From NCBI GenBank assembly GCA_019752335.1, contig JAIEMJ010000023.1:124001-188000 (forward strand): 64,000 nt of DNA. Reading direction: 5' to 3'. Each line of letters opens with the position of its first letter. Position 1 is the stretch's first letter. Source of the stretch: Bryobacteraceae bacterium (GTDB lineage Bacteria; Acidobacteriota; Terriglobia; Bryobacterales; Bryobacteraceae). The notes below the pieces were generated by a model that searched no databases, was not told the origin of the DNA, and worked only from the letters and a program-made list of their open reading frames with translations. Positions 59,072-64,000 of the stretch are shown here, in pieces. A program made the position numbers and the translations under genes.

Positions 59072-60139
59072 ATGCCCAGCCGACCCGGCATTCTCGTCAA
59101 ATTTCGTCCCGCTGGTCCGTGGCGCTTCGGTCCGGATGACGGCGCGCGCGACCGCGCGGGCGTCACCGGCCACAGTGACCTGGTCTACGCGGCGCTGTGT
59201 CAGGCCATGTCCGAACTCGGCCATCTGCCGGCTTGGCTGGCGGCGACGGCGGCGGCGGAAACCACGGCCGTGCGCTGCTCCTCGCTATTTCCGTTTCAAG
59301 GCCGCGTCCTGTTCGCGCCGCCCCCGGCCAATCTGTGGCCGCCGCCTTCGCAACGGCTGCGCTTCAAGGGCGCGCGCTTTGCCCCGCTGGCGCTGTTGCA
59401 GGATCTGGCCGCCGAACGTCCGGTGCGTGAAGAGCGCTGGGAGGTAGACCCGGAGTCGGCGTGCGTGATTCCTTCGGGCGGCGACGCCCCTTATCGCATG
59501 GTGACGCGAACTGCTGCCGGCGTGGACCGGTTAACGGGCGCTTCACAAGTCCACCGGACGGCGGGCGTTGAGTTCGGCGCGGGCTCCGGTTTGTGGTGCT
59601 GGGTAGAATTTGCTTCGGACGAAGCGCGCGAATGCTGGTCGCCGGTCTTGAAGGCCGCGTTCCGCTGGCTGGGCGACGCCGGAATCGGCGGCGAGCGCAC
59701 GCGCGGCTGGGGCCGCAGCGAGAGTGTGGAATTCAGCGAGAGCGACACGGAAACGCTGCTGCTGGGCGGCCCGGCGGGTGACTCCAACGCTTATTGGCTG
59801 CTTTCGCTCTACAGCCCCGCGGCGAGCGACACGGTGGACTGGTCGCGCGGCGAATACGCGCTGATGACCCGGCAGGGCCGTGTGGCTTCGGGCGGCGCGC
59901 TGAAGCGTTCAGCGCGGGTGGTGACGGAAGGGTCAGTGGTAGTTGCTGGGAGCTTACCGGGCGGCGCCGCGGTGGACGTCGCGCCGGCCGGACATCCGCA
60001 TCCCGTCTATCGCGCGGGCTTCGCCATCGCGGTGCCGGTGCCGTGGAAAGAAGTGGTGGACCGGCCGTTGGCCACGCTCACCGACGTCGTCGTCGAGCCA
60101 GTGGAGCCGACCAGTGTAGAAACGGAGGTCCCGGCCTAA
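59072..60139 (+). CDS. csm4: Csm4, RAMP subunit binding the crRNA 5' tag
   Basis: 355 residues. Family features are the N-terminal RAMP with TGHSDLVYAALCQAMSELG, SSLFPFQGRVLFAPPP and RFKGARFAPLALLQ, and the glycine-rich loop DAGIGGERTRGWGR. Csm4 pairs with Csm1 and holds the 5' repeat-derived tag of the crRNA. The last 40 residues are less typical. Its TAA overlaps the csm5 ATG by one base (TAATG). Confidence 0.93.
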   Translation: MPSRPGILVKFRPAGPWRFGPDDGARDRAGVTGHSDLVYAALCQAMSELGHLPAWLAATAAAETTAVRCSSLFPFQGRVLFAPPPANLWPPPSQRLRFKGARFAPLALLQDLAAERPVREERWEVDPESACVIPSGGDAPYRMVTRTAAGVDRLTGASQVHRTAGVEFGAGSGLWCWVEFASDEARECWSPVLKAAFRWLGDAGIGGERTRGWGRSESVEFSESDTETLLLGGPAGDSNAYWLLSLYSPAASDTVDWSRGEYALMTRQGRVASGGALKRSARVVTEGSVVVAGSLPGGAAVDVAPAGHPHPVYRAGFAIAVPVPWKEVVDRPLATLTDVVVEPVEPTSVETEVPA

Positions 60140-61299
60140 TGCAGTACGAAGTAAAGGTGCTGACGCCGGTGCTCGTCGGCGACGGAGACCGCCTCTCGCC
60201 CATTGACTACATGGTCTGGAAGGACCAGGTGAACGTGCTCGACCAGAAGCGTATCTTTAAGCTGCTGTCGAAGGGTCCGCGTTTTGACGGCTACTTGCAG
60301 CAGCTGCTGCGCTCGGAGAAGCTCGACTTCGCCAGTTGGGGCGGCTTCGCCCAAAATTACGCGGGCCGCCGCATTGCCTTTGAGAGCGCGGGCGTGGGCC
60401 AGATCATTGAGCGCACGCGCGCCGAGTTCTGCCACATTCCGACGTTCGCCAATTCCCCATCGGGCCATTACCTGCCAGCCACCGCGCTGAAGGGCGCGTT
60501 GCGCACGGCGGTGCTGCATCGGCTTTGGGCGGAGAGGCAGGAAAAGATTCATGCGCAGACACTCGAGCAACTGAACAGCGACCGGCCGCCGCGCCGGCCT
60601 GCCGAACAGCAGGAAGAACGCTCACTGGGCTCGGGCGGCACCAACCGTCTGCGGGCCTTGAAGCTGGCGGACTCGCGGCCCGTTTCGGTCAACGACTTCC
60701 GCGTCTTCCTGGTGCGGACCTCGACGCTGGTGGGTCGTGGGCAGTCGCTGGAGTTGGGTTGGAAGAACGCGGGCGCGGGCGCCGTCGACGACCGCCGGCG
60801 GGACGACGCCGCGGCATTCTTCTGCGAAATGGCCTCGCCCGGCGCCAAATTCACCGGCGACGCCTGGGAGCCTGGCTTCCTTTCGTCGGACGAGGTGCGG
60901 CCCGAATTGCGCTGGCGTGATCCGTACACCGCCGCCTGGCAGATCGAAGCGGCGAACCAGTGGGCCGAGAGCGTGTTGAAACTGCAGGCCGCCTATGCGG
61001 AACGCGCCAAACTCGTGTCCTTGCAGCAGTCCGTCGCCGGGCTGTTGCGGCACTTGGAGCAGGTCCGCCAACAGCCGAATCGCTGTTTGCTGTGCATTGG
61101 CTGGGGCGGAGGCCTGATTGGCAAGGTGGCCAACGGGGAGAGCGAAAGCGAGAACGCCCGCAAGATCTTCGGCAAACTTCCGTACTATGCCCGCGCGGTG
61201 GCGTCCGGACTGCCCTTCCCCAAAACGCGCCGTATCGTCTTCGCGGGCAACAAGCCCGCGGCTCTACCTGGTTGGGTGGAGTTTGGCGTCCATACATAA
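60139..61299 (+). CDS. csm5: Csm5, RAMP subunit at the crRNA 3' end
   Basis: 386 residues. Starts VKVLTPVLVGDGDRLSPIDYMVW, the usual Csm5 opening, then SGHYLPATALKGALRTAVLHRL and, near the end, CLLCIGWGGGLIGKV and KTRRIVFAGNKPAALPGWVEF. Csm5 caps the backbone and recruits nucleases that trim crRNA. It is the last gene of the operon. No cas6, csm6, card1 or adaptation gene follows. Confidence 0.93.
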   Translation: MQYEVKVLTPVLVGDGDRLSPIDYMVWKDQVNVLDQKRIFKLLSKGPRFDGYLQQLLRSEKLDFASWGGFAQNYAGRRIAFESAGVGQIIERTRAEFCHIPTFANSPSGHYLPATALKGALRTAVLHRLWAERQEKIHAQTLEQLNSDRPPRRPAEQQEERSLGSGGTNRLRALKLADSRPVSVNDFRVFLVRTSTLVGRGQSLELGWKNAGAGAVDDRRRDDAAAFFCEMASPGAKFTGDAWEPGFLSSDEVRPELRWRDPYTAAWQIEAANQWAESVLKLQAAYAERAKLVSLQQSVAGLLRHLEQVRQQPNRCLLCIGWGGGLIGKVANGESESENARKIFGKLPYYARAVASGLPFPKTRRIVFAGNKPAALPGWVEFGVHT

Positions 61300-61482
61300 A
61301 ACGAATCTGGTAAACTCATGCAGTTCGTGGGGTTAGCCGATAAGCCTTATGTTATAGTCGTGTTGATGGTCCTGTAACGTTCTATCTCGGTAGTACTGTT
61401 CTTCGGGCAGTTACTCAGAGCAATAGGGCGGGCCGGTACTGTCGAGGGCGCTCGGAGGACCGTGGCGTCCACTGGATCCCCC
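61300..61482. other. Gap after csm5; no CRISPR array
   Basis: I looked for direct repeats with spacers here and found none. A weak inverted pair AGTACTG/CAGTTACT lies near 61392-61415 and could belong to the promoter of the next gene. Confidence 0.5.
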
Positions 61483-62367
61483 ATGTATAACGCATACTTC
61501 GGCTTTCGCGAAAATCCGTTCAACCTCAGCCCCGACCCGGCTTTTCTTTACCGCAGCCCGCACCACGAAGAAGCGCTCGCCAACCTGATCTACGGCGTGC
61601 AGAGCCGCAAGGGCTTCATTGTCCTCACGGGCGAGGTGGGTACCGGCAAGACCACGATGCTCGAATGCCTGCGTGACTTCCTCGAAGCCCAAGGCGTCGA
61701 ATTCGCTTTCATCTTCAACTCGCGCATCACCCCGGACCAGTTCTTCGAGATGATCGCCTATGACCTGGACCTGCGCTGCACGCGCACCTCGAAGACCGAT
61801 GTCCTTTTCTCGCTCAATCAACTACTGATCCAGCAGGCCAATCAGGGCCGCACGACGGTGTTGATCGTGGACGAGGCGCACAATCTGGATCCTGATGTCC
61901 TCGAAGAGATCCGCCTCCTGGGCAACCTCGAAAATCCCCGCATCGGCAAGCTGATGCAGATCATTCTGGCCGGCCAGCCGGAGCTCGACTACAAGCTGGA
62001 CTCCCCCGGCCTGCGGCAACTGAAGCAGCGCATTGTGCTGCGGTGCAGCCTGGAACCTTTCAAGACCGAGGAGACGAAAGAATACATCGTCAGCCGCCTC
62101 ACCAAGGCCGGCCTCCCCGATCAGAAAGTCTTCACCGACGCCATTCTGGACGAAATTCACGTGCGCTCGCAAGGCATCCCCCGCATCATCAACGCCCTGT
62201 GCGACAACCTCTTGCTGACGGTCTTCGCGACCGAAGGCACGGAAGCCACCCTTCCCATGCTCGACGAAATCTCGAAAGACATGCGGCTCGATTGGCCCGG
62301 CCACCGTCCCCGCTCCAGTCGTAGCTTCGCCGACACGCTTGAGTCCACGCTGAAGCAACCCTCCTAA
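61483..62367 (+). CDS. ExeA/MshM-like AAA ATPase
   Basis: 294 residues from ATG 61483, where the protein opens MYNAYFGFRENPFNLSPDPAFLY, the standard start of this family. Walker A is GEVGTGKT (about 50-57), Walker B VLIVDEAHN (about 126-134), with sensor region IILAGQPELD and LDEIHVRSQGIPRIINALCDNLL. Relatives work with type II secretion, MSHA pili or exosortase-linked exopolysaccharide clusters. It could serve the exopolysaccharide system encoded 40 kb away; its closeness to the csm operon looks incidental, with 183 bases between them. No peptidoglycan-binding tail is present. Confidence 0.9.
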   Translation: MYNAYFGFRENPFNLSPDPAFLYRSPHHEEALANLIYGVQSRKGFIVLTGEVGTGKTTMLECLRDFLEAQGVEFAFIFNSRITPDQFFEMIAYDLDLRCTRTSKTDVLFSLNQLLIQQANQGRTTVLIVDEAHNLDPDVLEEIRLLGNLENPRIGKLMQIILAGQPELDYKLDSPGLRQLKQRIVLRCSLEPFKTEETKEYIVSRLTKAGLPDQKVFTDAILDEIHVRSQGIPRIINALCDNLLLTVFATEGTEATLPMLDEISKDMRLDWPGHRPRSSRSFADTLESTLKQPS

Positions 62368-62393
62368 TCCGAAAAGATGTAGAAATATTCATC

Positions 62394-62413
62394 CATCCCG
62401 CATTCGCGGGGTG
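62394..62413 (+). terminator. Hairpin after the ATPase gene
   Basis: CATCCCGC-attc-GCGGGGTG, an eight-pair stem with one G-T pair, 26 bases after the stop codon. The following sequence has a few Ts but no clean run. Confidence 0.45.
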
Positions 62414-62497
62414 GGGCCTCCCTTTGTGCCTGTAAATTTTCCAACTTTTCACATTTGTTCTCCCCTCTTTACCTGAATTCCCCTACCCTTTCTCTGC

Positions 62498-62503
62498 TAA
62501 TAT
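62498..62503 (+). promoter_or_regulatory. Possible -10 element for the repeat-peptide gene
   Basis: TAATAT in an AT-rich patch about 93 bases before the peptide start; no matching -35 is clear. It is the best candidate in a 228-base gap otherwise without features. Confidence 0.25.
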
Positions 62504-62595
62504 TAAAATCACTAGACCTTAGTACCCCGAGGGTGGTAGTCCCAAGTGGCTTGAGGTATAGAAATTTCAATGCACTTGATTGGGAAAGGATTTGA

Positions 62596-62805
62596 ATGAA
62601 GACTAACATCTATACGAAGTTGCTGTTCGTTGCGGCCGTGATGACCGTGATGACCGTGATGGCGCTCGGGGTGATGAATATCGACCCGAATGCCTGCACG
62701 TTCCCCTGGGAAACCGCGATGATCGACCCGAATGCCTGCACGTTCCCCTGGGAAACGGTAGCCATCGACCCGAACGCCTGCACGTTCCCCTGGGAAACGG
62801 CGTAG
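62596..62805 (+). CDS. Secreted or membrane-anchored triple-repeat peptide
   Basis: 69 residues. AAAGGA lies five bases before the ATG, a strong ribosome binding site. The N-terminal 28 residues (MKTNIYTKLLFVAAVM, then TVMTVMALGVMN) form a basic start and hydrophobic helix as in a Sec signal or anchor. The remainder is three copies of IDPNACTFPWET, each followed by AM, VA or A, so each unit is 14 residues (the last counts the stop codon). Each copy has one Cys, one Trp, two Pro and acidic ends. A terminator follows 86 bases after the stop, so it is a one-gene transcript. I know no family with this pattern. Possible roles are a repeat-core peptide that is processed, or a secreted signal or metal-binding peptide; none is shown. 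Confidence 0.7.
   Translation: MKTNIYTKLLFVAAVMTVMTVMALGVMNIDPNACTFPWETAMIDPNACTFPWETVAIDPNACTFPWETA
62680..62805 (+). repeat. Three tandem 42-base repeats
   Basis: Units at 62680-62721, 62722-62763 and 62764-62805. All three share the first 35 or so bases, with one change (AAT to AAC) in unit three, and differ only in the last six or seven. The unit length is an exact multiple of three and the third unit ends with the stop codon. Confidence 0.95.
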
Positions 62806-62891
62806 TCTGTCGGAATCATCCGGAACCATGGACCAAAGTGGTTTTGCCAGATTAGTGTAGGCTGCGCGAGACCTCCGGAAACCATCGAAAG

Positions 62892-62927
62892 CGAGCCAGC
62901 CCTCACCGGTTGGCTCGTTTTCTTTTT
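62892..62927 (+). terminator. Rho-independent terminator of the peptide gene
   Basis: CGAGCCAGCC and GGTTGGCTCG form a ten-pair stem with one G-T pair, followed by TTTTCTTTTT. Confidence 0.88.
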
Positions 62928-62982
62928 GGAGACGTGTGCAGGAGGTGATAGACTGCCAGATGAAAAGGACGTATTCGTTACC

Positions 62983-64000
62983 ATGCCCGACTCTTCCACC
63001 CGACGCAACTTCATCGCCACTTCCTCGGCCGTCACCTCCAGCCTTGCCGCCGCCGGCAGCAACAGTAAGATGAATGCGGGGCGCGTGATCGGCGCCAATG
63101 ACAACATCAACGTCGCGCTGATTGGCGCCGGGGGACGAGGCACCTACGTGTCGCGCGTCTTCAAGCAGGTGGGCGAGAAGGATAATCCAGCCAAGATCGT
63201 CGCCGTTTGCGACGTCTACCAGAAGCGCCTCGACGCCAACAAGAAGTTTCACGAGTGCGACGGCTCACTCGACTATCGCGAGATTCTCAACCGCTCCGAC
63301 GTCGACGCGGTGATCGTCGCGACTCCCGATCACTGGCACGCCAAGATCGCGCTGGAGGCGATGGACAAGGGCAAGGACGTCTACCTCGAGAAGCCGATGT
63401 GCCACACGATCGACGAGGCTCGCCAGCTTTCGCAGACGGTGCGCGAAACGAAGCGCATCCTGCAGGTGGGCTCGCAGACCACGTCGGGCGACCAGTGGCA
63501 TAAGGCCAAGAAGGCCATCGGCGACGGCATGATCGGCAAGATGCTGCTTTCGCAGGGCAGCTACCATCGCAACTCGGTGGAGGGCGAATGGAACTACGTG
63601 ATTGACCCCGGCGCGGGTCCGGACGGCAAAGGCGAAAACTACATCGACTGGAAGATGTACCTCGGCTCCGCCCCCAAGCGCGATTGGGTGAAGGATAACG
63701 GCGCCGACCGCTTCTTCCGTTTCCGCAAGTATTGGGACTACTCGGGCGGCATCGCCACGGATCTCTTCTTTCACGTCGCCGCGCCGATGAACGTTTGCTG
63801 GGGCGAAGCCCAGTTCCCCACCAAGGTGATGGCTGGCGGTGGCATTTACGCCTTCAACAAGCTCCCCGAGGACCCCTCGAAGCCGGACCGTGAAGTGCCG
63901 GACACGTTCAACGTGATGGGCGACTATGCCAAGGGCCACTCGGTGGTGCTGAGTTCGTCGATGGCCAATTCGCAACACATCCCGGGCCTGATCCGTGGCC
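62983..64000 (+). CDS. Exported Gfo/Idh/MocA-family oxidoreductase, C-terminus cut by window edge
   Basis: The first 339 residues are visible. The N-terminus [20 protein letters not shown] has twin arginines, suggesting Tat export. The Rossmann domain has [16 protein letters not shown] (GxGxxG), [16 protein letters not shown] and the catalytic [11 protein letters not shown]. Further on [17 protein letters not shown] and [15 protein letters not shown] match the long secreted members common in Acidobacteriota. Substrate unknown. It begins 55 bases after the peptide terminator, so it is transcribed separately from the peptide gene. Confidence 0.92.
   Translation, partial: MPDSSTRRNFIATSSAVTSSLAAAGSNSKMNAGRVIGANDNINVALIGAGGRGTYVSRVFKQVGEKDNPAKIVAVCDVYQKRLDANKKFHECDGSLDYREILNRSDVDAVIVATPDHWHAKIALEAMDKGKDVYLEKPMCHTIDEARQLSQTVRETKRILQVGSQTTSGDQWHKAKKAIGDGMIGKMLLSQGSYHRNSVEGEWNYVIDPGAGPDGKGENYIDWKMYLGSAPKRDWVKDNGADRFFRFRKYWDYSGGIATDLFFHVAAPMNVCWGEAQFPTKVMAGGGIYAFNKLPEDPSKPDREVPDTFNVMGDYAKGHSVVLSSSMANSQHIPGLIRG

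Noticed and set aside
62680-62805. Tandem repeats that could be a small CRISPR array
   Set aside because: The 42-base units are contiguous with no spacers, keep a single reading frame and end with a stop codon.
62610-63143. Minus-strand frame across the peptide repeats
   Set aside because: It reads through the terminator and the repeat antisense, and has no ribosome binding site or plausible composition.
1-64000. tRNA or rRNA genes
   Set aside because: I saw no tRNA-like cloverleaf with GTTCGA-type T-arm and CCA end, and no rRNA signature; only RNase P RNA was found.

Overview
The window reads as chromosomal DNA from a GC-rich soil Acidobacteriota, most likely the Bryobacterales/Solibacter group. 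The lineage markers are VWFA-type secreted proteins, a very large Oar-like TonB-dependent receptor with a carboxypeptidase-regulatory N-terminus, the DUF1501 plus DUF1549/DUF1553 (PSD1, CxxCH) pair, repeated secreted Gfo/Idh/MocA oxidoreductases and several SpoIIE-type phosphatases. This placement is an inference from protein families; no 16S gene is present.

Layout. 1-4.0 kb: a membrane protein cut by the left edge, a GAF-SpoIIE phosphatase and a VWA protein. 3.7-6.9 kb: an operon with biotin carboxylase, biotin carrier protein, a zinc-finger DnaC-like ATPase and a small unknown protein. 7.0-9.1 kb: Fur and an FHA-GAF-SpoIIE phosphatase. 9.1-12.8 kb: hicAB, a DUF433-like relic, pgk, a secreted unknown and the RNase P RNA. 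13-16.2 kb: a mosaic cell-surface protein (OmpA, coiled coil, collagen-like, barrel, PKD/Ig-like). 16.5-21.6 kb: exopolysaccharide genes with a degenerate CpsD-like ATPase and a Wzz-TPR fusion. 21.8-29.2 kb: a POTRA protein, a DUF4403 protein, and a PDZ-GAF-PAS histidine kinase with a sigma-54 response regulator. 29.2-31.2 kb: signal peptidase I with two small membrane proteins and an orphan XRE antitoxin. 31.2-36.6 kb: two oxidoreductases and the TonB receptor. 36.8-39.2 kb: a 47-cysteine secreted protein coupled to a DsbA-like protein. 39.6-49.6 kb: S9 peptidase, DUF1501/PSD1 pair, RRM protein, methyltransferase, metallo-hydrolase and a GH3 enzyme. 49.7-56 kb: moeA-moaC-VWA, a coiled-coil membrane protein, rhomboid protease and a DUF3500 protein. 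56.1-61.3 kb: a type III-A CRISPR effector operon, csm1 to csm5. 61.5-64 kb: an ExeA-like ATPase, a triple-repeat secreted peptide gene, and a partial Gfo/Idh/MocA gene.

The two strongest candidates for something undescribed are at the right end. One is a compact csm1-5 operon whose Cas10 has neither HD nuclease nor zinc finger but keeps the GGDD cyclase motif, and whose Csm2 carries a long RGG-like disordered arm; no cas6, adaptation genes, ancillary nuclease or array lie in the window. The other is a stand-alone 69-residue secreted peptide made of three near-identical 14-residue units, each encoded by exactly 42 bases, with its own terminator. Next in interest are the Wzz-TPR fusion with an internal lipoprotein signal, the cysteine-rich/DsbA pair and the OmpA-collagen surface protein.
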